Source: Planctomycetota bacterium (GTDB lineage Bacteria > Planctomycetota > Phycisphaerae > Phycisphaerales > SM1A02). Taken from it: DNA of 51,840 bases. The notes under the pieces are model-generated. The model was not told where the DNA came from. It did not search any database and worked only from the letters and a program-made list of their open reading frames with translations. Shown here piece after piece: positions 7,648 through 16,620 of this stretch (positions within the stretch are counted from its first letter, which is position 1; each line of letters starts with the position of its first letter). The stretch spans positions 1 through 51,840 of the forward strand of contig VGYB01000011.1 in NCBI GenBank assembly GCA_016873115.1. Reading direction: 5' to 3'. Made by a program: the position numbers and the translations under genes.

Positions 7648-9735
7648 TCAGCGGCAGCAGCCGGTCTGCGACATGATGAACGACCAGCGATCGACCGCGT
7701 CTCGCACACGCAGCGACAGCGGCTTGCCCTGGCCGTGACCGCCGTCGCGATCGACCCACAGCAGGATCGGATCGGTGTCATGGTCGTTGGCGGCCATGGC
7801 CTGCAGGCGCGCGGCCATCTTGCGTGCGTGCAGGGGATGCACGCGCGTGTCGTTCTCGCCGGCAGTGATGAGCATGGCCGGATAGCGCTGGCCCTTCTTG
7901 ATGTTGTGATACGGGCTGTACGCGCGCAGCCAGCGGAACTGCTCCGCCTCCTCGCTGCTGCCGTACTCGGGAACCCAGAAGCGCGCCATCAGGAACTGCT
8001 GGTAGCGCAGCATGTCGAGCAGGGGAACCTGGCAGACCACGCAGGACCACAGGTCCGGGCGTTGCGTGATCGCCACGCCCGTGAGGAGCCCGCCGTTGGA
8101 GCCACCCATGACCGCAAGGCGATCGGCCTTCGTGTAGCCGTTCGCGGCGAGCCAGCCAGCGACCGCGTACAGGTCGTCGAACACATTCTGCTTGCGCCCA
8201 AGCATGCCCGCCTGGTGCCATGATTCGCCATACTCGCCGCCACCGCGGAGGTTGGCCAGCGCGTACACGCCGCCGGCCTCGAACCACGGCCAGTTGGTCG
8301 CGTTGAATCCGGGTTCGAGGCTGACATTGAACCCGCCGTAGCCGTAGAGGAGGCACGGGTTCGAGCCGTCGAGCTTCAGTCCCTTGCGGTGGACGATGAA
8401 GACCGGGACCTTCGTGCCGTCCTTGCTGGGCACGAAGCGCTGGCTCACCTCGACCATCGAGGGATCGACCGGCACCTCGGGGCGCGCCCAGAGCGCGAGC
8501 TGCGCCGAGGCACCCGTGAGTTGCGTGCGATAGATGGAGCGCGGTTCGTTGAAGCTCTCGTAGGTCACGAAGGCCTCGTCGCGGTCCTCCTCGGTTGCGA
8601 TGCCCGCATTGCCCAGGCCGGGCAGCGCGATCTCGCCCGCGCTCGACCCCGAGCGCCGGAAGAGCTCCATGCGCGTGATGACATCCTTCTTCCACGAGGC
8701 CACGAGCCACGATGCCGTCGGCGAGACGCCGTCGAGCACCGCGTCCCTGCGCTCGGCAATCACGGTGCGCCAACGCTCCTGCGCAGGTTCGGTGAGGTCG
8801 ATCGCCAGCAGCCGCCCGTTGGGGCTCTGGAAGGTGGTCGAGGCGTACAGCGTGGTGCCCTCGATCGCGACTGGGTCGAAGCGGCCGTCGAGGCCGACGG
8901 CGATCGGCACGAAGCGCACCTGTCCCGTGCGGCGCCACGCATCGACGCTTGCCACGAACAGGTCGTTGCGCTGCCAGCCCTCGCTGATGCCCAGCGTGAT
9001 CCACTTGCCGTCACGGCTGAGTCCAGCACCAGGAACCCGCGAGGGTTCCTTCTGCACGAAGAGCACGGGATCGTTGCGCTCGTGCATGCCCAGCAGGTGC
9101 CACTTCACGGTGCGCGAATAGGGATCCTTCGGATCCGAGAGGCGCGAGTAGAGGAACTGCCGGCCATCTGGCGCCCAGCCGCCGAAGTCCGCCTTGCCAG
9201 GGATCGTGTCGGCCAGCCACGACCCGCCCGAGGTCGCGAGCACATGGAGCTGGCTCATCTCATCGCCCGCGCGTGAGAGACCGAACGCCACGAACTGGCC
9301 ATCGGGGCTCGGTACGTACCAGTCCAGGCTCGTGAGTCCCTTCTCGTCGATCGCGTTCACATCCAGCAGCGTGCGGGGCGCGCCGTCGAAGCCTTCGCGC
9401 ACCTTGAGCACAGGCTGGTTCTGCGTGCCGGACCGCTCTGAATAGAAGTAGAGGTTCCCGCGCATCGACGGAGCCGAGATGCCGCCGATCTGCATGAGCG
9501 GCGTGAGCGCCTTCTCGAGCGAGGCCCGGCAGGGCAGGGCATCGAGCACGCGGCGGGTGTGATCGTTCTGCAGCGTGGTCCATGCGGCGACCTCGGTGCT
9601 GTCGGCTTCCAGGGCCTCGAGCCAACGGTACTCATCGGTGAACGACTCACCGTGGATCGTGTCGGTGACCGGTCGCGCCTCGGTCGGTGGCGGTGTGACG
9701 GCGGTCGACAGGACGAGGACGGTGTGGAGCAGCAT
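7648..9735 (-). CDS. Prolyl oligopeptidase, S9A family, exported
   Basis: Serine peptidase that cuts after proline in short peptides. In 695 residues, an N-terminal beta-propeller precedes an alpha/beta-hydrolase domain with nucleophile Ser about 546 (GGSNGGLL), Asp about 629 (ENDTRVHPLHARK) and His about 667 (DGGHGQG). The hydrophobic N terminus MLLHTVLVLSTAV suggests export. The minus-strand -10 TACATT (9747-9742) ends six bases before the ATG with no ribosome-binding site, a leaderless arrangement. Confidence 0.93.
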   Translation of the reverse strand: MLLHTVLVLSTAVTPPPTEARPVTDTIHGESFTDEYRWLEALEADSTEVAAWTTLQNDHTRRVLDALPCRASLEKALTPLMQIGGISAPSMRGNLYFYSERSGTQNQPVLKVREGFDGAPRTLLDVNAIDEKGLTSLDWYVPSPDGQFVAFGLSRAGDEMSQLHVLATSGGSWLADTIPGKADFGGWAPDGRQFLYSRLSDPKDPYSRTVKWHLLGMHERNDPVLFVQKEPSRVPGAGLSRDGKWITLGISEGWQRNDLFVASVDAWRRTGQVRFVPIAVGLDGRFDPVAIEGTTLYASTTFQSPNGRLLAIDLTEPAQERWRTVIAERRDAVLDGVSPTASWLVASWKKDVITRMELFRRSGSSAGEIALPGLGNAGIATEEDRDEAFVTYESFNEPRSIYRTQLTGASAQLALWARPEVPVDPSMVEVSQRFVPSKDGTKVPVFIVHRKGLKLDGSNPCLLYGYGGFNVSLEPGFNATNWPWFEAGGVYALANLRGGGEYGESWHQAGMLGRKQNVFDDLYAVAGWLAANGYTKADRLAVMGGSNGGLLTGVAITQRPDLWSCVVCQVPLLDMLRYQQFLMARFWVPEYGSSEEAEQFRWLRAYSPYHNIKKGQRYPAMLITAGENDTRVHPLHARKMAARLQAMAANDHDTDPILLWVDRDGGHGQGKPLSLRVRDAVDRWSFIMSQTGCCR

Positions 9736-9760
9736 GGCGGGAATGTAGGCCGCGCGCGCC

Positions 9761-9783
9761 GCCCCCGCGGGCCGGATGGGGGC
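9761..9783 (-). terminator. GC-rich hairpin after serA
   Basis: GCCCCC (9761-9766) pairs with GGGGGC (9778-9783) around an 11-nt loop, in the 75-bp gap beyond the serA stop. There is no T run. It is only suggestive, because the same gap holds the peptidase promoter. Confidence 0.3.
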
Positions 9784-9810
9784 GTGATGCCGCCAACCGG
9801 ATCGGGATCC

Positions 9811-11016
9811 TCAGGCCCTCGTCAGCCGCATGCGCACCGTCTCGGGCAGCGCGGTGAGTGCGTGCACGATGCCATCGCCCTCGAACGGGTCGACATCGAG
9901 GATGACATAGCTCGTGTGCAGATCCGATTGCAGATACTCGGCGTTGATGTTGACCGACTCGCGTGCGAAGTGGCCGTGCATGGTGCTCAGGACGCCGGGC
10001 ACGTTGCGGTGCACATGCATGATCCGGACCTGACCGGCCCGCAGCGTTGGCAGGTCAACCTCGGGGAAGTTCACGGCGCTTGCCGTCGAGCCACTGGTCC
10101 AGTGGCGTACGAGCTTCTCCGCGACCTCGATGGCGATCGACTCCTGGGCCTCTTCGGTGCTGCCACCGATGTGCGGCGTCAGGATCACATTGCCGAGGCC
10201 CCGGAGCGCACTCTCGAAGGGCTCCTCACGGCTGGCAGGTTCCTGCGGGAAGACATCGAGTGCGGCACCGGACAGATGCCCCGAGCGCAACGCCGCGGCG
10301 AGCGCCTCGGTGTCGACCACGCTGCCGCGCGCGTTGTTGATGAGCGCCGAACCGGGCTTCATGCGTGCCAACTGAGCCCGGCCGATCATGTGCTCGGTCA
10401 ATGGCGTGCTTGGCACATGAAGCGTGACGATGTCCGACTCCGCGAGCAGTGCATCGAGCGAGCCGCGTGGTTGGGCATTGCCCAGTGGCAGCTTGCGCAC
10501 GATGTCATGGAAGACCACGCGCATGCCCATCGACTCGGCGAGCACGCTGACCTGGCTGCCGATGTGCCCGTAACCGATGATCCCGAGCGTGCGGCCGCGG
10601 ACCTCGTGCGCATCCTTCGCGCTCTTGTCCCAGGTGCCCGCGTGCAGCAGCATGCTCTTCTCGAAGAGTCGGCGCGCCAGGCAGACCGCCTCGGCCACGG
10701 TCATCTCGGCCACGCTGCGCGTGTTGCTGAAGGGACTGTTGAAGACCGGGATCCCTGCACGGCTCGCGGGAACAAGATCGACCTGGTCGGTCCCGATGCA
10801 GAAGCAGCCGATCGCGGCTGGTCGACCCGCAGCCAGCGCTGCCTCGCGGATCGAGGTCTTGGAGCGGATGCCGAGCACCGTGGCGCGCGCGAGTGCGGCG
10901 CGCAGTGCATCACCCCCGAGCGCTCCGGTGTGACGCTCGATGGCGAAGCCTGCCTCACGAAGGATCAGGTCGGCGGTGGCGTGCACATTCTCGCAAAGGA
11001 CCGCGATCGGTTGCAT
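9811..11016 (-). CDS. serA: D-3-phosphoglycerate dehydrogenase
   Basis: First step of serine synthesis: 3-phosphoglycerate to 3-phosphohydroxypyruvate with NAD. The 401-residue sequence closely follows the short ACT-domain type of E. coli: NTRSVAEMTVAEAV, the Rossmann segment LGIIGYGHIGSQVSVLAES, SLHVP-like TLHVPSTPLTEHMIG, AALDVFPQEPA, TPHIGGSTEEAQ with the catalytic His, and a C-terminal ACT domain (about 325-401; HVHRNVPGVL...). One base separates its ATG from the map stop (TGACATG), so it is translationally coupled as the last gene of hutI-map-serA. Confidence 0.95.
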   Translation of the reverse strand: MQPIAVLCENVHATADLILREAGFAIERHTGALGGDALRAALARATVLGIRSKTSIREAALAAGRPAAIGCFCIGTDQVDLVPASRAGIPVFNSPFSNTRSVAEMTVAEAVCLARRLFEKSMLLHAGTWDKSAKDAHEVRGRTLGIIGYGHIGSQVSVLAESMGMRVVFHDIVRKLPLGNAQPRGSLDALLAESDIVTLHVPSTPLTEHMIGRAQLARMKPGSALINNARGSVVDTEALAAALRSGHLSGAALDVFPQEPASREEPFESALRGLGNVILTPHIGGSTEEAQESIAIEVAEKLVRHWTSGSTASAVNFPEVDLPTLRAGQVRIMHVHRNVPGVLSTMHGHFARESVNINAEYLQSDLHTSYVILDVDPFEGDGIVHALTALPETVRMRLTRA

Positions 11017-11017
11017 G

Positions 11018-11827
11018 TCAGGTTCCCACGATGTCTGGAAGATCGAAGAGTCCGGCAGTCAGGTTGACTGGGCCGCCGGCGGTGATGAGCACATCGGCCT
11101 CGTAGTGCACGCTCAGTGAGCCATCGGCGGTGTAGATCGGCCAAGCCGATCCGTCCGAGCGGGTCTCGGTGGTGCCCACCGCGATCATCGGCTCAACCGC
11201 GACCAGCATGCCCGGGCGCCAGAGCGACCACGCCTCGCTCCACTCGCCCGGGTAGGTCGGCACCGTGTTGGCCACATAGGGTGCCGCGTGCAGCGAACGG
11301 CCATAGCCGTGGCCGCCAAGGCCGCGCACCAGACAGAACCCGCAGCGCTTCTCGGCGTGCTGCTGCACGGCCTTGGCCCAGTCGACCAATGGACGGCCCG
11401 GCTGCATGGCTTCGATGCCGAGCCGCAGGCTCTCGCGCCCGGCCGCCATGAGTTCCGCAGCGAGCTTGTCGCAGCTACGGATCGCGTAGGTCCATGCTGC
11501 GTCGCCGATCCAGCCCTGGTGCTTCACGCCGATGTCGATGCTGATGAGGTCGCCCTCGGCGAGCGGCCGGTCGCTCATGTCGTGCGTGCCATGGACGACG
11601 CAGTCGTTCACGCTCAGGCATGAGTGGCTTGGAAAGTGGGGATGCCCGCGCACCTTGTAGCCCTTGAAGCACGAGGTGCACTGAAGGTCCTTGAGCTGCT
11701 GCGCGACGAACGCGTCGATCGCTGCGAGCGTGAGTCCCGGGCGAAGTTCATCGACGAGCCGGCGATGGATGGTCACGACGCACGCCGCCGCCGCAGCGGC
11801 GGCATCCTGGTCACGGGGGTCGATCAT
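11018..11827 (-). CDS. map: Methionine aminopeptidase, type I
   Basis: Removes the initiator Met from nascent proteins. The five metal ligands are visible in 269 residues: Asp/Asp in SIDIGVKHQGWIGDAAW, His in GGHGYGRSLH, Glu in VAVEPMIAVG and Glu in VHYEADVLIT; the substrate His lies in DCVVHGTH. A short N-terminal stretch has CTSCFKG, but there is no SH3-binding zinc-finger extension. Its ATG overlaps the hutI stop as ATGA. Confidence 0.94.
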   Translation of the reverse strand: MIDPRDQDAAAAAAACVVTIHRRLVDELRPGLTLAAIDAFVAQQLKDLQCTSCFKGYKVRGHPHFPSHSCLSVNDCVVHGTHDMSDRPLAEGDLISIDIGVKHQGWIGDAAWTYAIRSCDKLAAELMAAGRESLRLGIEAMQPGRPLVDWAKAVQQHAEKRCGFCLVRGLGGHGYGRSLHAAPYVANTVPTYPGEWSEAWSLWRPGMLVAVEPMIAVGTTETRSDGSAWPIYTADGSLSVHYEADVLITAGGPVNLTAGLFDLPDIVGT

Positions 11828-13071
11828 GGCGTTGCTCCAAGCCCGGGTTCATCCGGGTTCACGGCGCGACCGGCATGGAACACCAGGCCGGGTGGACCCG
11901 AGGGCAGGCCGTGGACAAGTGCATCCTCGTTGGTGTCGTGCAGCAGCATGAGGTCGGCGCGTTGGCCGGGCTCGATCGAGCCGACCTGCCCGGCCACGCC
12001 GAGCAGGTGCGCTGCATTGGTGATCGCGGCCCGTAGGACTTCCGCGCTCGTGAGTCCCATGAATCGCGCGGCGAGCTGCATGGCGAAGGGGAGCCCCAGG
12101 CCCGGTGCGCTGCCGGGGTTGGCGTTGCTCGCGATCACCAGCGTGCCCCCCTCGTCGAGCAGCCTCCGTGCATCCATGAAGCGCATGTCGAGCGCGAAGC
12201 CAGTAGCCGGCAGTGCCACGGCGAACGCACCGCTGTGTGCCACGGTCACCAGGTCGTCGTCGCTCGATGCTTCAAGGTGGTCCACGCTGCGCACCCCCAT
12301 CCCGATCAGGTCGGCGAGCAGGCCGGATCGCGTGAACTGGTCCACATGCGCCCGCACGGGGCAGCCCAGGGCGAGCGAAGCCGAGACGAAGCGCATGGCA
12401 TCGTCACCCGTCCATGCACCCTGTTCGATGTAGAGGTCCATCGTCGTGCCCGGCCGCGCTGCGGCGATCGCCGGCAGCGTCTCGCGGATCGTGCGCTCGA
12501 TGAAGTCCGGGCACGCCGGATCGATGGCGTGACCGGCGAGGCAGGTGGCGACAGTCTGGATCCGGGCGGCACAGGCGGTCGCCGCATCATCGATCGCATC
12601 GAGCATGCGCAGCTCAGTCTCGGTGGACAGGCCGTAGCCGCTCTTGACTTCGCAGGTCCCGGTCCCCAGGCGAGCCATGCGCTGCAGCCGCAGCGCCGTG
12701 GCCCCGGCAAGGTCCTCGCGGTTCGAGCCGCGCACCGATCGCACCGAACTCATGATGCCACCGCCTGCATGGAGGATCGACAGGTACGGCTCACCTGCCC
12801 GCTTGCGCGCCCACTCGCTCCAGCGGTCGCCGGTCCAGCAGGCGTGCGTGTGGGCATCGATCAGGGCCGGCATGAGCACACGCCCACGGGCATCGATCCG
12901 GATCGAGGCATCAGGCGGCTTGCCTGAGCCGATGGAGCGCACGATGCCATCATCACCCACGAGCACCCACCCCCGATCGATGGCGCCGAGCTCGCGCATC
13001 GCGGCGCCGCGAGCCGGTTCACGGCCGACAGGCATCGACAGGACGCGTGCATCGTGGATCAGGAGCGGCAC
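11824..13071 (-). CDS. hutI: Probable imidazolonepropionase
   Basis: Amidohydrolase-superfamily enzyme of histidine breakdown (4-imidazolone-5-propanoate to N-formimino-L-glutamate). Signatures in 415 residues: metal HxH in DAHTHACWTGDR, the imidazolonepropionase-specific EVKSGYGL, HVDQFTRSG and SVDHLEA. The start is GTG at 13071: the -10 TAGGCT (13083-13078) ends six bases before it and no ribosome-binding site precedes it. No hutH, hutU or formimidoylglutamate hydrolase gene is nearby. Alternative: another amidohydrolase of the same subfamily. Confidence 0.85.
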   Translation of the reverse strand: MPLLIHDARVLSMPVGREPARGAAMRELGAIDRGWVLVGDDGIVRSIGSGKPPDASIRIDARGRVLMPALIDAHTHACWTGDRWSEWARKRAGEPYLSILHAGGGIMSSVRSVRGSNREDLAGATALRLQRMARLGTGTCEVKSGYGLSTETELRMLDAIDDAATACAARIQTVATCLAGHAIDPACPDFIERTIRETLPAIAAARPGTTMDLYIEQGAWTGDDAMRFVSASLALGCPVRAHVDQFTRSGLLADLIGMGVRSVDHLEASSDDDLVTVAHSGAFAVALPATGFALDMRFMDARRLLDEGGTLVIASNANPGSAPGLGLPFAMQLAARFMGLTSAEVLRAAITNAAHLLGVAGQVGSIEPGQRADLMLLHDTNEDALVHGLPSGPPGLVFHAGRAVNPDEPGLGATP

Positions 13072-13129
13072 GGTCGGAGCCTACCCGAGTGCGCAGCGGT
13101 GTCGGCGCTTCGGCTAGAGTCCGCCGTCG

Positions 13130-13504
13130 ATGACACCACAGAGCAAGAAGACCGCGCTCCTCGAGATCGACTTCGACGGCAGCATCATGATCGTGAAGCC
13201 CGCCGGCCCCAATGTGGGCCAGCGCGAAGCACCGATCATGAAGGCCGACATCGACCCGATGGTCAAATCCGCCGGCAAGGCCATGAAGGTCATGGTGATG
13301 GATCTCTCGAGCGTGCAGTTCATGAGCAGCATGGGCCTGGGCATGATCATCGACATGCGCAACTCAGCGGCCCAATCGGGCGCCACGGCGGTGCTCTTTG
13401 GCGTCAACAAGGAACTCAAGGCGCTCCTGGCCATGATGAAGATCGAGAAGCTCTACAAGATCGCCGACACCGCAGCGCAGCTGCAGGCGCTCTGCGGCCG
13501 ATGA
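13130..13504 (+). CDS. STAS-domain protein (anti-sigma-factor antagonist type)
   Basis: A 124-residue single STAS domain, the fold of SpoIIAA-like proteins that bind an anti-sigma kinase or act in stress signalling. The phosphorylation loop reads VQFMSSMGLGMI; Ser67 aligns with the phosphorylated Ser58 of Bacillus SpoIIAA, while the preceding Asp is replaced by Ser66. No partner kinase, phosphatase or sigma factor lies nearby, so the target is unknown. The -10 TAGAGT (13115-13120) ends nine bases before the ATG. Confidence 0.85.
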   Translation: MTPQSKKTALLEIDFDGSIMIVKPAGPNVGQREAPIMKADIDPMVKSAGKAMKVMVMDLSSVQFMSSMGLGMIIDMRNSAAQSGATAVLFGVNKELKALLAMMKIEKLYKIADTAAQLQALCGR

Positions 13505-13507
13505 CCG

Positions 13508-14440
13508 TCAGTCCAGGCTGAGGCCGTCGCCGACGCGCACCACGAGGTCGCCTCGTCCTCGATCGCCCGACGCCAGCCCGTCGCCCGTCTCCTGGGTGAT
13601 CGCCACCACGAAGACGCTCGTCCCGGGCCGGCGCGCCAGAATCTCGAGCGCCGTGCCGCCGAGGAAGTCACTGTGGAAGCAGCCCACCAGCACGACCGCG
13701 CGCGGACTCGACTCAAGCGCGCGCGCGACACTGGCACCCATCGTCGCGTCCCACACGAGTTGGCTGCGCAGCATGCGGTCAACCTGGTCGTCGGGCACGG
13801 ATGCGTTGGAGCCGCGCATCTCCTGCATGAGCTCGGCCAGACGGTGCCGGTACGCGCCCACGTCAGGCGCGATGGGCAGGTCGAAGAGCGCACGCTCGTC
13901 CGGAGGCAGCGCGAGCAGGCCTTCGTAGCCCTCGCGGTTGGCGCGCGAGACATACTGGCGCGGTGCGTTGGCGGCCACGATCGCGGCGCCGTGCGTACGC
14001 GCCAGGTCCAGACACGGCTGGTAGAACGCCATCCAGCTGTTGGGCTGCCCGGACCAGGTCCTGCTGCCGGTCCGGTCGATCAACTGGTCGGTCGTGATCT
14101 CGCCGCGCACCCACGCGTCGACGATCGGCTGCTCATGCCGCTCGAGCATCTCCAGGCAGAGCGCCGTGCGCGGCTCGCGCTCGAGCAGGCGTGCATAGAG
14201 CGCCTGCTGCAGCGCGTGCGCATCGGGGTTGTCGTGGTACTCGCCCAGCAGCACCACATCCGCGCGGGCGGCGCGCCGGGCGGCCTCGTCAAGGTCGATC
14301 CGGTCGCCCGTCGTGCCGTCGCGGATGACGAGGGCCTGAGCCGTGGCATCGCGCTCGATCGGGCTGAGCACGCGCGCGGTGCGTGGGGCGGTGCAGGCCG
14401 AGAGAGCGAGCACCATGGCGGCAACGGCGAGGAGGCGCAT
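13508..14440 (-). CDS. ChaN-like lipoprotein (heme-binding uptake fold)
   Basis: 310 residues with a lipoprotein signal: MRLLAVAAMVLALSAC, lipobox Cys16. The body matches the ChaN/Tiki-type domain: VVLLGEYHDNPDAHALQ near residue 60, LCLEMLERHEQPIVDAW, and a C-terminal VVLVGCFHSDFLGG. Family members bind heme or act as putative metalloproteases; which applies here is not decided by sequence. It converges with the STAS gene 3 bp away and is divergent from the DinG-like helicase. The -10 TAGCGT (14452-14447) ends six bases before the ATG. Confidence 0.82.
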   Translation of the reverse strand: MRLLAVAAMVLALSACTAPRTARVLSPIERDATAQALVIRDGTTGDRIDLDEAARRAARADVVLLGEYHDNPDAHALQQALYARLLEREPRTALCLEMLERHEQPIVDAWVRGEITTDQLIDRTGSRTWSGQPNSWMAFYQPCLDLARTHGAAIVAANAPRQYVSRANREGYEGLLALPPDERALFDLPIAPDVGAYRHRLAELMQEMRGSNASVPDDQVDRMLRSQLVWDATMGASVARALESSPRAVVLVGCFHSDFLGGTALEILARRPGTSVFVVAITQETGDGLASGDRGRGDLVVRVGDGLSLD

Positions 14441-14510
14441 GGTCCTACGCTAGTCTCGTGGACTGCATGGAGGCAACCAACGGGAGACCGGCCGCACAGG
14501 AGCGCCCGCG

Positions 14511-16556
14511 ATGAGCGTGCAGGTCGCCGCACTGCTCGGCGAAGCCGGCGCCATCGCCCGCCGGCTTCCGGGGTTCGAGCCGCGGCCGCAGCAACTCCAG
14601 ATGGCTGCGGCGGTCGAGGAGTGCCTCGCACGCGGCGGCCGCCTGATGGTCGAGGCGGGCACTGGCACCGGCAAGAGCTTCGCGTATCTCGTGCCGGCGA
14701 TCCAACGGATCCTCTCGCACCGGGAGCGCGTGGTCGTGTGCACCAACACGATCGCCCTGCAGGAGCAACTGATCGACAAGGACATCCCGCTCCTGAATGC
14801 CGTGATTCCCGATGAATTCAGCACGGTGCTCGTCAAGGGGCGCGGCAACTATGTGAGCCTGCGCCGGCTGCGGCTGGCCAGCGAGCGCGCTGACCGGCTG
14901 CTCGGCAGCGAGGAGGAGCGGCATTCGCTCGAACTCATCGAGGACTGGGCCTACCGCACCACCGACGGCACGCGCAGCACCTTGCCGCAGTTGCCGCGCG
15001 AACAGGTCTGGGAGCACGCGCAGTCGGATGCCGGCAACTGCCTGGGGCGGCGCTGTCCCAACCACGATGCGTGCTTCTATCAGGTGGCGCGGCGTCGCAT
15101 GGAGAACGGCGATCTCCTGATCTGCAACCACGCGCTCTTCTTCAGCGATCTCGCGCTGCGTCGCATGGGCCGTGGGTTCCTGCCCGACTACCGGCACGTG
15201 ATCCTCGACGAGGCCCACGCGATCGAGGAAGTCGCGTGTGAGCACTTCGGCGCGCGGCTTTCGGAGTCACGCGTGGCGCATCTCCTGCGCACGCTGCACG
15301 ATGCACGGCAGCACCGGGGCGGCCTGTGGACGGTTCAGGTGCAGGATGGTGGGGAAGGCACCATCCAGCAGGCGATCCTCGCCGTCGATCGCTGTCGCGA
15401 GGCCAGCGAGGCGTTCTTCGGTGATCTCTGGCGCTGGCACCAGTCGGCGGGCGGGGCCGGCCGCGTGCGCGAGGCGGGCATCGTCGGCAATCCGCTCACG
15501 CCCGTCCTGGCGGAGCTCGCGGCGCTGCTGGCCCTGGTGCGTGAACGCGCCGCGAGCGATGGCGACGCTGCCGAGGTGAACGCCTGGCAGCAGCGCACGG
15601 CCGACATGGCGGCCACGGCCGAGGCGCTCGTCGCCCAGTCACTCTCGGGCTGTGTGTACTGGGTCGAGGCCGGGGGCCGTCGCAAGGCCCATGGCGGTGC
15701 ACGGCCGGATGTGGCGCTCGTGAGCGCGGCAGTCGATGTGGGCCCCGTGCTGCGCGAGGCGCTCTTCGGGCGCGAGGTGTCGGTGGTCATGACGAGCGCC
15801 ACCTTGAGCACGCGCCCCGGTGACTTCCGCCACACCGCCGTCGCGCTCGGCTGCGACGATCCGACCACGCTGCAGGTCGGCAGCCCCTTCGACTACGGGA
15901 ACCTCGTCGAGCTCTACCTCGATGTCTCGATGCCCGAGCCGTCGAGCCCCACCTACATCGAGTCCCTCGCCGATCGCGTGCTGCGACACATCGGCGAGAC
16001 CGACGGAGGGGCGTTCGTGCTCTTCACGAGCATCGAAACCATGCACCGCGTTGCGGAACTGGCGTCGCACGAGTTGGTGTCGCGCGGGCACCCGCTCCAT
16101 GTGCAGGGGCTGGGCGTGCCCAATCGACTCCTCATCGAGCGCTTCCGCCAGGACGAGCGCAGCGTGCTGTTCGGGGTCAGCAGTTTCTGGCAGGGGATCG
16201 ATGTGCGCGGCCGTGCGCTGCGCAACGTGATCATCACCCGATTGCCCTTCGAGGTCCCCGACCTCCCACTGGTGCAGGCGCGCCATGAGCTCGTGCAGGC
16301 GCGTGGCGGCAACGCGTTCATGGATGACCAGCTTCCGCGCGCGATCCTCCGGTTCAAGCAGGGGTTCGGGCGTCTGGTGCGCAGCGCGAGCGATGCCGGG
16401 CGCGTGGTGGTGCTTGACCCGCGCATCGCGACCAAGCGCTACGGCCGGCTGTTCCTCGATGCACTTCCCGAGGGGCTCGAGCCGCGGATCATCCGGCCAG
16501 CCGAGGAGGAGCGGTTCGACGAGGGGCCGTCCTATGACGGACCATCGGAGGAGTGA
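14511..16556 (+). CDS. dinG: DinG/XPD-type superfamily 2 DNA helicase
   Basis: ATP-dependent 5'-3' helicase of the Rad3/XPD/DinG class, 681 residues. Walker A EAGTGTGKSFAY (48-59), DEAH box ILDEAHAIEE, and C-terminal motifs VLFTSIETMH, FGVSSFWQGIDVRG and QGFGRLVRS. The iron-sulfur region keeps C177-x4-C182-x5-C188, but the first expected ligand, usually Cys in GRxNYxC, is Ser116 (GRGNYVSLRRL). An AGGAG lies 8 nt before the ATG. There is no RNase domain fused at the N terminus. Confidence 0.9.
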   Translation: MSVQVAALLGEAGAIARRLPGFEPRPQQLQMAAAVEECLARGGRLMVEAGTGTGKSFAYLVPAIQRILSHRERVVVCTNTIALQEQLIDKDIPLLNAVIPDEFSTVLVKGRGNYVSLRRLRLASERADRLLGSEEERHSLELIEDWAYRTTDGTRSTLPQLPREQVWEHAQSDAGNCLGRRCPNHDACFYQVARRRMENGDLLICNHALFFSDLALRRMGRGFLPDYRHVILDEAHAIEEVACEHFGARLSESRVAHLLRTLHDARQHRGGLWTVQVQDGGEGTIQQAILAVDRCREASEAFFGDLWRWHQSAGGAGRVREAGIVGNPLTPVLAELAALLALVRERAASDGDAAEVNAWQQRTADMAATAEALVAQSLSGCVYWVEAGGRRKAHGGARPDVALVSAAVDVGPVLREALFGREVSVVMTSATLSTRPGDFRHTAVALGCDDPTTLQVGSPFDYGNLVELYLDVSMPEPSSPTYIESLADRVLRHIGETDGGAFVLFTSIETMHRVAELASHELVSRGHPLHVQGLGVPNRLLIERFRQDERSVLFGVSSFWQGIDVRGRALRNVIITRLPFEVPDLPLVQARHELVQARGGNAFMDDQLPRAILRFKQGFGRLVRSASDAGRVVVLDPRIATKRYGRLFLDALPEGLEPRIIRPAEEERFDEGPSYDGPSEE

Positions 16557-16620
16557 TCGCGCCCGCGGCGTTCGCCCATGTCCAGGACGACACGCGGGAT
16601 TCAGGCGTGGTGGGACGGGC

